From: Pratylenchus scribneri
Taxonomy: Eukaryota; Nematoda; Chromadorea; Rhabditida; Pratylenchidae
Direction of reading: 5' to 3'
Assembly: GCA_030063045.1 (NCBI GenBank)
Contig: JAQSEB010000019.1
Coordinates: forward strand, 2,542,001 to 2,606,000
Length of the DNA stretch: 64,000 nt
Shown here: positions 34,610-47,196 of the stretch, piece by piece
How positions within the stretch are numbered: position 1 is the first letter of the stretch
Layout of the letters: each line of letters starts with the position of its first letter
Notes under the pieces: generated by a model
Databases searched by the model: none
What the model saw: only the letters and a program-made list of their open reading frames with translations
What the model was told of the DNA's origin: nothing
Translations under genes and position numbers: made by a program

Positions 34610-35908
34610 TTATTGGAGGACATGTTTGAATTGTTTAAAGCGCCATTCTTCTTTCCCAAAATTCGCACGAATTGCATAGCCAATATCCCACATATTAACA
34701 ACAGGAAAAAGTTGCAGTGAAGCAAATTTTGGAGGCAATTCGATCTTCCCTAAATTTGAATTATTTATTTTTTAAATTGCAATTATAATTTTTGTTTATT
34801 TTTATTTAAGCGACTATTTTAAAAAATATTTTCCAATTATTATTTTACCCAATAATTTGCCATTCCACGTAGCAAACAATGATATTTTGGATGTATTTGC
34901 TGATAAGGAATTGATAATGCCAAGTCCAACCACATCCCCTTCCTCGAAATAATCATAGGCACTTCCGGTTCCATCAACACAACCGTCAAACCATATTTCA
35001 TGTTTGTTCCAAATTCCAATTGAATTTTCAATTCCTACGATTCCCAACCATTTTCCTTCCAATGGAAATTGTTGGCTACAAAATCCAATACCAATATCTA
35101 AATCCTCGACCCTGAACAATGAATGATTATGATTATAAAACGATAAAAGTATAATACATAAAACATAAATGGATTTCTAATGAAAATGTTTACTGTTTTT
35201 CTTAAATTAATTTAATAAATAATAAAAACCATACTTCTTAATAATTTTCACTTCAAAATAAAAAGCAATATGCGGCTTTATATTGGTCAAATTGAAAAAA
35301 TATATTGGCATGATGGCACGGACAGAATTTTCTTCTTAAAAAATTTAAATTAAATAATATCAAAATTGATAAAAGAATGATTTTTAAAATAATTTTCTAA
35401 AATACCTATTAAAAAAATATAATATTTACCTTCATGACCGATATGTGTCACTACAAGACCCTCTTCGGATATTACTAATTTTAAACCACAATCCGCCATA
35501 TTCCATTTGTTGCTTTTCATTGCCTGCGAACAAAGGAAATAATTTACTTTTTATTATTATTAAAAATTGAGCACCATTTTTATGTTTTTAAACATTTTTT
35601 GAAGGTTTCTGGCCAAAAGCCCATTTGGCACTTTGGCCAAAAGACCAAAAGCATTTTCCAACGGCAATGAAGCGAACAATTCGTTTAATAATTCGGCTGG
35701 CATTCCAAATATTCGGTATTGAATGGACGATTTGTGCAGCTGGAAATATTTTACATTTTTAACTCCATAAATTCATATAAAATTCATATCTTATTCATCT
35801 TTTTTTTGTTACCCTTTTTTCTGAATTTTTTACGTCTTCCATCATTTTCCTCTTTTCTGACATTCCATTTTCATTGTTCGTCCCTCCGTCGTCGTATTGT
35901 TGATTCAT
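34610..35908 (-). CDS. SPRY-domain protein 1 (tandem pair)
   Basis: The first exon encodes a short Asn/Lys/Glu-rich leader from Met 35,906-35,908. The second encodes GMPAELLNELFASLPLENAF, which resembles the start of an F-box (P-x-E-L-L-x-E-L-F). The SPRY/B30.2 fold follows: NKWNMADCGLKLVISEEGL, VRAIMPIYFFNLTN, AFYFEVKIIK, DIGIGFCSQQFPLEGKWLG, WFDGCVDGTGSAYDYFEEG, DVVGLGIINSL and FATWNGKLLG. The C-terminal ANFGKEEWRFKQFKHVLQ precedes TAA at 34,610-34,612. There is no signal peptide, so it is probably intracellular, a protein-binding module possibly bridging to a ubiquitin ligase if the F-box reading holds. SPRY families are expanded in plant-parasitic tylenchids, but secreted forms there carry signal peptides. 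Confidence 0.8.
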
Positions 35909-37520
35909 TTTTCGTGGAAATTCGGCTTATTTATTAATTTATTATATTATTTATTGTGATTGGATGAATAGCATTTATTTATCATTTATATTTTACTCAT
36001 TTTCACTTAAAACGGTTCAATTGAAATTTGGTGAATCCGTTTGATTTTTGGGTAATTTTATATTCATAAAAATGAAAACAATACCCGAATAAACAATTTC
36101 CTTACTTCTTGAAAGTTGAAAGTAAGCTTCGAGAAAAATTATAGAATCCCTTCCAGAAACACTAATAATTCATAATAAATTAGTGACAAATTGTTTGCAA
36201 ATGAATTTGGCATTGCCCCTTTCCATGGGATTGAATCGAAAAAAAAGCCAAAAAATTTATTTTTAAAATTTTGGAAAAATTTTATATTTATATAAAAATG
36301 GATTGGATAAAACTTTAATTCAATTCTAAAATCAAGCTGCTTATAAAGAGGTATAATTTAATTATAATTATTAATTAAGATCCCCGGAAATAGACATAAA
36401 TTTTATTCTTTTTAAATGATTTAAAAATGTTGAAAGAAGAAATAAAAGTGAAAGACTATTTTACCATTTTATATTGGAATAAAATTCAGTCTCTTTGGAA
36501 ATTAGAAATGGAGATGGGAAATGCCGATTGTGGCATCGGTAGAGCAATGGATTTTGGGGGCATTGCAATTGGATTGAATAATATTGAAAAATGGCACAAT
36601 ATAAATAAAATGGTCATATCGTAGAATGGAACAATTCCTACTTAAAAATGAAGAAAAAAACATAAATTGAAATACCGATGAGGATAAAATGAATTTTTAA
36701 AATATTTGCCTAAGGTTACTTTTTTATTTCTCTTTTGTCAAGAAAGAATCTAATACGGTAAATGAAATAGATTGATGATTTTGTGTGCCATTTTTTCTTG
36801 AGGATAAATGCCGATAGTGTCCCAATCTACAATATTTTTTGATTGTCATTGGCAGGAAAATTTTTTATATCGTCCTTTGATGGGATTGAATTTGTAATTA
36901 AATTTAAATGTGTTATCCAATCCATTAAAGAATTCATAAAAATAATTCGCGAACCAGTCACGCGAAATTAGGGCATACAATGATAATTTGTTAAATATGG
37001 CTTTTTGTGCAATGTTTGCGCATTTCGCTAAAAAGATCACTTCTTAAAATAAAAAATATTTTAATTTAGAATTGATCAAATTTATCTACGGTAACATTTG
37101 GTTAAAACCATTCCTTGTTTACCATTTTCATTTTTAAACATCCAAAAACAATTTACAGTTTATGCCCATGCCTCTCACTCAAAGCAAAAGCCTGCTGGCG
37201 ATGCCACTTCCAATAGCAATCTTACAATTTTTTATAAGCAATTCCGGCAATTCTAGCATCTCCTGTTACTACATTTTTAGTATATAAATGTTCTAGAATA
37301 ATTAATTCTTTTTGTTATCCACCTTTTCCAAATTAAATTATTACATGAAAAATTGTCGAGCAGGGGGCAATCAGAAAAATTGGCATCCAAATATAAAATA
37401 AGAACGGATAGAAATTGAACTTAATGAGTAATACAAGCTATACAATCATCTTATCATCCTCACTGGTTTTCTTTTCGATTAAATTCATCAAATTTTCAAT
37501 TTTATTCAAAAAGAAACTAA
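35909..37520. other. Spacer of the SPRY tandem duplication
   Basis: The segment about 36,420-36,720 aligns with 39,560-40,620 to the right of SPRY gene 2 (shared CATTGCAATTG, GAATAAT, AAAATGG in order), so it is paralogous flank. At 36,568-36,575 it holds ATTGGATT, the uninterrupted equivalent of the MITE 3 target site. A 65-codon open stretch at 36,427-36,624 (+) is part of this flank and has no motif. Confidence 0.55.
36846..37240 (-). pseudogene. Exon-like remnants of an unrecognised gene
   Basis: On the minus strand, 36,846-37,040 reads SLYALISRDWFANYFYEFFN and continues to FSCQ before a stop. Upstream, about 37,140-37,240 reads VTGDARIAGIAYKKL in one frame and DCYWKWHRQQAFALSERHG in the next, with splice-like AG boundaries. 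A related DNA stretch (TTTTTATGAATTCT, GGATTGGAT) recurs at 42,570-42,620. The pieces look coding but cannot be joined into a gene with a start. I treat them as decayed exons. Confidence 0.25.
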
Positions 37521-39120
37521 TTAAATATAAATTATATCGTGTATGTAATCATTTGCACAATTTTGGAGGACTTTTTTGAATTGCTTGAAGTGCCATTCTT
37601 TCTTCCCAAAATTCGCGTTGATTGAATCGCCATTACGGGACAATTGGACAGCAGGGAAAATTTGGAGAGTTGCATATTTTGCTGGCAATTTAGCCATCCC
37701 TGAATTTGAATTATTAATCTAATATTTTCATCGTATCTTTTAATTTTCATCATTATTATTATATTACTTTTTCAAATATTTTTAAAATTATTTTACCCAA
37801 CAATTCGCCATTCAATGTGGCAAAGCATTTTATAGATGCATTTGTCAGGGAACGGATTATGCCAACACCGACCACATCTCCTTCTTTAAAATTTTCATCG
37901 GCATTTCCGATTACAAGGTGATATTTATCAATCATTATATATTTTTTGCAACATATCCCAATTGAATTATTTTCATCTCCAAGCCATTTGTCTTCTAAAG
38001 GAAATTGCTGATCACAAAATCCAATGTTTATGTCCTTCCTAAATTAGCATTTTTTTAATCAAAGTATAAATTATACACAAAAGAAATTATTGTGTCTGAA
38101 ATAGCAGTAGCAGATTATTTAGAATACTATTTTAGCTATATGCATTAATTTATTTTGTTTTGAAGATTTCTAAATACCAAATCTTGATAATTTGTATTTC
38201 AAAGTAGAAGGCAATAAATGACTTTTTGGCTGACAATGTCAAATTTAATGGAATCGGCAAAATAGCCCGAACGCAATTGAAATTGAATCCTGTAATGATA
38301 TTTATTTTTAAAATAATTTTATTTGAATTATGGCAATTCTTCAGAATTACGGTATAAAAAATTTTTATTTTTAGAATTTTTATGAGCAATTTTTAAAAGA
38401 AAGCATTATTAATATGAACAGACTATGGACAAACTTTACTATTATCTCATCTTTTCGGTCAAAAAAAATTTTGCCTTCAATGAAGCATTTTGTTAAAAAT
38501 TTCTTTTATAAATTTTTAACTAAATATTTTAAGTTTTTGTCACTATTTTTCGATTTTCTATAATATTATTTTTCTCATTGCAGCCCTAAATTAAATTAAA
38601 AATCTATTTTAGTTAAACAATTTTGAGATATTCCAAAAGATTGCCCAAAATTCTACAATTATAATTTTTATATATTTTACCAGGTAAACCAGAATAATCA
38701 GCGACAAATAAATCCTCTAAAATTGTCAAATTGGGTGAGCAATCGCCTAAATTCCATTTGTTGCCCTTCATTTCCTGAAATTCATTATTATTTTAATTTT
38801 TCTATAAATATATTCAACCTCTTTAATGGCCTTGAACATTTTTTGAAGATTTCTGGCCAGAAGTCCATTTGGAATTTTGGCCAGAAGACCAAAAGCAATT
38901 ACCAGCGGCAATGAGGCGAACATTTCATTGAGTAATTCGGCTGGCATTCCATGGCTGCGAATCGGTGATTTGCGCAACTGAAAATATTTTATTAATGCCA
39001 AAATTCATTCAAAATTGAATTTCTCATTCCCCTTACCTTCTTCACTGCTAAATTTATTTCATTTTCTCTTAATTTCCTCTTTTCTGATATTCCCTTTTCA
39101 TTGTTCTTTTCTTCATTCAT
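37521..39120 (-). CDS. SPRY-domain protein 2 (tandem pair)
   Basis: Paralogue of SPRY gene 1 with the same exon plan. The leader starts at Met 39,118-39,120. Then GMPAELLNEMFASLPLVIAF (F-box-like), NKWNLGDCSPNLTILEDL, NFNCVRAILPIPLNLTLS, AFYFEIQIIKIW, INIGFCDQQFPLEDKWLG, a diverged loop, and DVVGVGIIRSLTNASIKCFA. INANFGKKEWHFKQFKKVLQ follows, with a C-terminal extension of about 10 residues ending at TAA 37,521-37,523. The frame is open throughout, so it looks functional. The middle of the SPRY domain differs more from gene 1 than the ends do, as expected if the binding loops diverge. Two introns are long (38.3-38.7 kb) compared with gene 1. Confidence 0.78.
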
Positions 39121-39630
39121 TTTTTCGCAGAATTTCGGTTTATTATTTATTTTATTTACTTTGGTATGTGAGAATCTGAAATGCAGATTATATTTTGATA
39201 ATTTTTCCTTTAAAATATTTGAATTAGATTTTAGTTGCGAATAATTTTTGTTAAAATATAAATTTGTGTTTATTTTAAAATTCGGAAGATACCGGAATCA
39301 AAACAGTATGATTTAATAAAATAATGGGGTAAAATGGAATTAAGCATTTAGCCCTTATCTAAGGAAATGAATCCAAAATAACCAAATATGGTTTTTGACA
39401 AACAATTTACCCTAAAATTAGTTTGAACAAAAAAATGCTTATTAAAAATATCAAGGAAGATTCTTATAGGAAAATGTTGCTATGCAATATGCACTAAACA
39501 ATATGCTTATGAAAAAATGCAATTCTGATTCTGCCATTTTTGGAATATAATGTGGTTCTTGGAAAAGGAGATTGGGAATGGGAATGGGAATGACGAGAAG
39601 ACATCGATGATTTGGCATTGCAATTGAATT

Positions 39631-40448
39631 CAGGGGTGGGGACGAAATTTCGATTTTCGATTTCGATCGTCGAAATTTCGATGTTTTAGTTTCGATTCGA
39701 TTTCGATTTCGAAAAGTGTTGAGTTTCGAAAAAATTTCGAAAAAGGCAAAGGGGGGACCCTTTGCTAGTTTCAATCAAAAATTTGGTATATTTTTTGAAA
39801 CGAATTCCTTTTTTACTTAAAATTTCCTTAATTTTGCTCAAAATATTTAGTTTTTTAATTTATTTTTCAATTATTAAATCATCAAAATAGGTTTTATAAT
39901 TGATTTAGGAATAAAAAATGAAACATTCAAGATTTAATAATATTATTTTGATGGAAATGGCCAAACAATAATGTAACATGGAAAGAACCGAACCTAAAAT
40001 AATCATTGAAAAAGAATCTACCAATTAATTTGTCATTTAAAAAAATATCAAATAAAACCTTATGAAAAAACCAAAAATTTTTTTAAAAAGAAAAGCTAAA
40101 TTCGGTTGGGTTTGGGTATTGGTTTCATTGGCAACTATTTTAGACAATAATAAAAAAAAGAAAATTTGATGCTTCTTTTATTTCATCAAAATGTTAAACA
40201 ATTTTATTTTTTAAATATCATTGAATATTATTTTTTGAATAAAAATTTCACTTTTTTGTATTTTCAGAATTTTTTTCAATTTTTAAAGGATTTTGAATTT
40301 TTTTTTTTGAAAAATTTCGATTTTCGATTTCGATTATCGAAATTTCGACGTTTTAATTTCGTTTCGATTTCGATTTCGATTTGGAAGTGAGTTTCGATTT
40401 CGAAGCAAATTTCGATTTCGATTTTTTTGAGTTTCGACCCCAGCCCTG
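39631..40448. mobile_element. Non-autonomous hAT-like element, TTCGAT-rich (MITE 3)
   Basis: Ends CAGGGGTGGGG ... CCCCAGCCCTG are imperfect inverted repeats flanked by a perfect 8-bp direct repeat ATTGAATT (39,623-39,630 and 40,449-40,456). Both subterminal regions are TTCGAT/ATCGAAA hexamer arrays in opposite orientation. The centre is A+T-rich with no transposase frame. The paralogous segment at 36.5 kb carries the empty site, which confirms the boundaries. Confidence 0.92.
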
Positions 40449-42337
40449 ATTGAATTGAATAATCGTGAAAGATGGCATATAAAATATATTTATATTATAT
40501 AGAATGAGGCAATTGTTCCATAATTTTTAGATTTAAAAATGAAGGAAAATCGGATACCGTTGAGAATTAAATGAATTACTGGGAAATTGTCCTAAAGGTA
40601 CAAATTATCAAATGATAATGGAGTGCACAAATTTGATTTCAAAAATGCAAATTCCAATGTCCAATCCAGTGATAGATTGAAAATTCATTTATTCTATTTT
40701 TAGCGATTGTGATAGGATTAAATTTTCTTTCTATATTTTCCATTAAAAATTTATCAGAAATGAATAAACTCTTGGAAGTATAAAGAAATAAGCCACGTAT
40801 AGGGCGCCAAAATTGAGGATTTTTTAGTGAAATTTTAATAATTCTTTCTTTATAATTAATTTATAAACAATAACGGCAATTTTAATTGAAAAATATTTGA
40901 GAGCAATGGTATCGAAGAATTTTAATTGAATGCTATGCCATAAAATAAATAGCTGCTAATAAATCTATTTTACAATGGGGCGTCATTATCCCCATAAAAT
41001 GCAAAAGGACTTTCACAAAAAAGGCAATAATAGCGTTGCCCCCAAAAATTGCTAAAAAAAATTTTCAAATGTAATTGTAATCCCCGTATGATGATTTGAA
41101 AAATGGGAGGAGCAGCGAAATTTGGGTCATGCAATCAACATTGCCAAATGTCAAGTCACTGTTCACTGATGAATGCGAATTCATATAATTCATTTAATTC
41201 CCAAAATAATAAATTTATTAATTAATTTTATTATATTTATATCAAATTGTAATGAATTTTCTGCTCTACAAAACCATAACATATACCAAAATCATCAAAA
41301 ACGGTTAGTCGAGGGAGGAATGTATTGAGTTAAAAAAATGGGAGCTACAAATTTCCTTAAAGAAAAGGGCGGCGGCAGCAGATGCATAATGCAATGAATG
41401 AGGGAAGAATCGAGTTCTTTTCTTTCCCTTCACCCTTCTATTCTATTTCCATCAAATTATAAGTGGCCACTACTCTGCTGGGTCACTCCTTGAGAAGAAA
41501 AGAAAATAGATACTGTACCCCATTTCCAACAAATCAAGAATTTTCGTCCAAATAGATTCAACCAATAAGCCAACGAATTTGTACGAAAATTGGTTGCCAT
41601 ATTAATTGCATTAATTTCGTTTATAATTACCAAATTGCATTTTTTGAATAAAAGAATAATAAATTTGTTTTTTATATAGCTGATTTTCTTGTAGATTTTA
41701 TAAATATATTTATAAAACTATTCCATTGTATTAATTTATTGCAATTTTTGTAAATTTAATAATTCCAATATTTCATGATAATTCCACTTTTTCGAAATAA
41801 TTATAATTTACTAAATTTTTTCAATTATTTGTCAATAACAAAATTCAAGTTATGGGGTCGGTCAAGTCTTCCACGAATTTCTATATAAATGAGGCTTATT
41901 TCATTTATTAGAGCAACGACTACAAATTTTGGAAGAATTAAATTAAAGAAAAGGCATTAATGAATATTGGTTTATCGTATGTACATAATAAGAAATTAAT
42001 GAATTGTGATTTTGATGATAATGTGATGATCATTTAAATTTAGATGGAATATCGAAATGAGAAATTTAAAATGTTTACTTAATTGTTAAACTAATTTGAT
42101 TAATAACCTTCATTTCAATGGAAAAATAATAATGATAATGATAATAATACCTAGAAAATTATCTTTGAATGCCGGTAAAACAAAAATTAGTATTAAAATT
42201 TTAATTTGATTCCTCAGCAGCCAATTATTATCAAATTATATATACAATGATTTTCTAATTAATCAGTTGGAATATTTTATTGTCTTCTTATTTTTAAAAA
42301 ATTCTCTAAATTAAAATGCCATTTCGATATCAAATTA

Positions 42338-42427
42338 TTAATTTCTTCTCCAATCCAATTTACATCTAGTAGCATCGAAGTAATCATTTGGGATTGTATC
42401 CATACTAGCAGTCGCATCACCGACAAT
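42338..42427 (-). CDS. Possible isolated terminal exon, unrecognised
   Basis: After a TTCAAG acceptor at about 42,428, the minus strand reads IVGDATASMDTIPNDYFDA and ends RRN-stop at 42,338-42,340. The composition is unlike the surrounding A+T-rich DNA. No partner exons with a start are found to the right before the palindromic element at 42,725. It may be the end of a gene disrupted or displaced by that element, or a relic. Confidence 0.25.
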   Translation of the reverse strand: MVGDATASMDTIPNDYFDATRCKLDWRRN

Positions 42428-42724
42428 CTTGAATTAGAATTTTTTTTAATAAATATTCGATCAAAAAAATTTTTTTATTTTGTGGGTGGAATGAATTTAT
42501 GTTAAAATTTGAATAAAAATATTAGCGCATCCAAAAAACAATATTATAATAAATTTGAAATGATCTATTATTCAATCCAATCCACTAGAGAATTCATAAA
42601 AATAATTGACAAGTCATCTTTTATGTTAAAAAGTTAAATGGTATTTTTATATTATAACAAATGCCAACTTTTTGATGTGTATAAATTTTCCTAAATAATT
42701 TTCTTTTATAGAATTTCTGCAAAC

Positions 42725-43510
42725 AATATTTGGAAAAATAGGTTCATACGGTCCAAGCTCCAAATCATGCAAATGATATACCAATCGATAGAGCTTGACG
42801 AGCTGAGTCCGAAAATACAAAAATTTTTACCCGGCAAGCACTTTTGGACTCGAAAATTGAAAAAGTGAAGGGTCCCCCCTTTGGGTCGAAAAAGTTCAAA
42901 ATTATTTTTCGGCCAATTTATATATCAATCGACGCGCCTCGACGAGCTGTTTACGAAAATGTTGTTGGTTTAGCATAAAACGCAAAAATAAAAAAGTTAC
43001 AGTCGCGCAAAGGAAATACGGATTGGAACTGCTCCGGTGGGCATTTCAGAGTGGACTCCTCCGTGTGCTCCGCCTCCGCGCGACCAGACGAGCGCTTGGC
43101 TCGCTTCGCTCGCCAAGCACTCGTCCAGTTCCCGCGCTTCGGCTACGCACACTCCGGAGTCCACTCTTACATTCCTCCGCAGTTCCAACACATTCCAGCG
43201 AGACTAAAATGGCCATAACTTTTTTTATTTTGAGTTTTATGTGAAAAGAATAGCAGATTCGTGTTCCGCTCATCGAGCCGCATCGAATGAGCTATAATAT
43301 AGCCGAAAACAAATTTTAAAAATTTTCGACCCATAGGGGGGACCCTTCACTTTTAAGGGAAAATCCGTTTTAATGGCCATAACTTGGCAAAAAGTGCTTG
43401 CCGGGTAAAAATTTTCATATTTTCAGACTCAGCTCGTCAAGCTCTATCGATTGGTATATCATTTGTATGATTTAGAACTTGGACCGTATGAACCAATTTT
43501 ACCCAATATT
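42725..43510. mobile_element. Long palindromic (fold-back) element with GC-rich core
   Basis: Arms of at least about 120 bases are inverted copies: GGTTCATACGGTCCAAG at 42,741 pairs with CTTGGACCGTATGAACC ending at 43,494. GATATACCAATCGATAGAGC, GTGAAGGGTCCCCCCTTT and related blocks are likewise repeated in reverse. The ends extend to AATATTTGG / CCAATATT. The core at about 43,020-43,205 is strikingly G+C-rich and itself palindromic (GAGTGGACTCC with GGAGTCCACTC, and CTTGGC with GCCAAG around a short loop). Open frames in the core are shadows of its composition. The whole could fold into one long hairpin. Confidence 0.75.
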
Positions 43511-43535
43511 TCTTATAAAAACTATTCTATTTTAT

Positions 43536-45510
<1,975 letters not shown>

Positions 45511-47196
45511 TTTTATTTATTTTTCGAATTATTTATTTTTTTCGATTAAAAAAAATCAAAAACTAATTAAAATTCAAAAAAATTATTTCAGTAAAATTCT
45601 CAATCTTTTTTCTCTTTGAAATTTAATATTTTAATCACGTTCAATAATTTGAGCCTTTTTGCACTTTTTGATTTCAAAAAAAAAGTATAATAAAAATACG
45701 TAAGACTGTTTCCTATCAATTTTCAGACTTTAAGACAATAAAATGATTTTTGAAATTTCCTCGTCCGGCGACTTTGAATGAATGAATTCAACTTTTTTAC
45801 TAGGTAAACATTTCCCGGTTTATTTTATATTTACTTTCAATTTAAAAACCAGTAGACTTTGCTTTGGCCAAGTCAATTTGAAATAGGCTAGAAAAAGATA
45901 AAACCTCGTTTATAAATCGGATTAAATAAATTAATTACAATAAATTTATTTAATCCTTTCAGACTTTTTAATTATAAATTATTTAGTTAAAAAAATTATT
46001 ACATTAATATTTTATAATAATTTTTAACCAAAAATTTAATATTTATTTAATTAATTATATTTATCTGGCCAATTTTTCTCCTTCAAAAAATTATCCAAAA
46101 ATAACTTTATTCCTTGTCTCCAGAAAAGTTAAATTGATGGAAAAATGTTTAGCATATCCGACAAAATGCAGAGATTTGCATTTTGGATTGAAAAATTTTT
46201 TGATCATTCCTAAAAAGATTTTATGGGCCATCAGGGAAGCAAAATTAGCATTTGGACCCATGGATTTGGATAGTTTTATTTATTTTTAATACAAATTTAA
46301 ATTTATAAAAATTGCGGACTTTGAGATTGAAGGGCCACACTTTTTTTTGTTGATTTTTAGACTACGATCGGTCTTCGACAAAAAATGTGGTAACATTCAT
46401 TTATCAATAGCGAAATGGGGCAAATTTTTCTCAAAATCGTGGAACCAAAATTCCATATAATCTTTGTTCATTCCAGAATAATCGGGATGAATGAAATGAA
46501 ATTTGGCTTGTAAAGGCATGGGATTTGCATTTTGTGAATTTATCTGCCAATTTGAAAGAATTTTTCTCAAATGAAATATGCAAAATACAAATTGCGGCTT
46601 TTGATTTTTGGAAGGGCCAGCAGGCCAGCATTTTGGTGATTAAATCGGTCTTTGGCTGGGAGTTGGGATACAAGGCCAAGCCATAGGACACCAGAAAAAG
46701 AGAAACATTTATTATAATACCACTAAATGGAAATTTTTTTTTATTCTTTAATCTTTACCGTTCAACAAATTTGTCTAGTCAAATTTACTTCCGTTTCCTG
46801 CTTTAACCTAAATATAAATTCGTTTTATTTACCTTAAATAAACAAAAACGAGTTAAAGCACATCCAAGGAAAAATGTTACTTTTAGTTTCGTCTGATTCT
46901 TCATCTTAAATGATCAAAGAATGATCTATAAGACGAAATGATCAAGAGCGTGGAAATTATTACCTCATGTTTGTATTTTGTGTTTACAAATGTGTTTGCA
47001 ATTTTTCTGTTAAAAATTAGATATTTTTTGAGCATTTTTAAAGCATACATAAAAAATTTAAAAGAAGGTATAAAAATCAGTGTAAAATGATGTCATTTAC
47101 GCAAGAAAACAACAGAAAAGATGCATGCATTCAAAAAGTAAACAAATGTCAAAAATAATTTATAAAAATGAGGCATTGTTTACTTCAATTTTAGAA
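45511..47196. other. Intergenic with a degenerate direct repeat
   Basis: About 46,130-46,390 and 46,420-46,660 are diverged copies of the same roughly 250-base sequence. Shared blocks are GGATTTGCATTTTG / AGATTTGCATTTTGG, AAATTGCGG, GAAGGGCCA, and CGGTCTT, in order. An 86-codon minus frame (46,431-46,691) lies inside the second copy and has no motif. No gene is called. Confidence 0.45.

Larger units (their letters stand above)
39121..42724. other. Gene-poor region with MITE 3 and paralogous flank
   Basis: It holds MITE 3 (39,631-40,448) inside the duplicated SPRY flank, then A+T-rich DNA with no gene of confidence. A TATATAAATGAGG box-like sequence lies at about 41,883-41,895 without an obvious downstream ORF. 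A possible lone terminal exon is listed separately at 42,338-42,427. Confidence 0.4.

Noticed and set aside
43023..43273. Arg-rich frames in the GC-rich island, possible horizontally acquired gene
   Set aside because: The island is the palindromic core of a fold-back element; both strands are open because of composition and neither frame has a motif.
46431..46691. 86-codon minus frame in the 46-kb repeat
   Set aside because: It lies inside one copy of a degenerate direct repeat whose other copy is not open.
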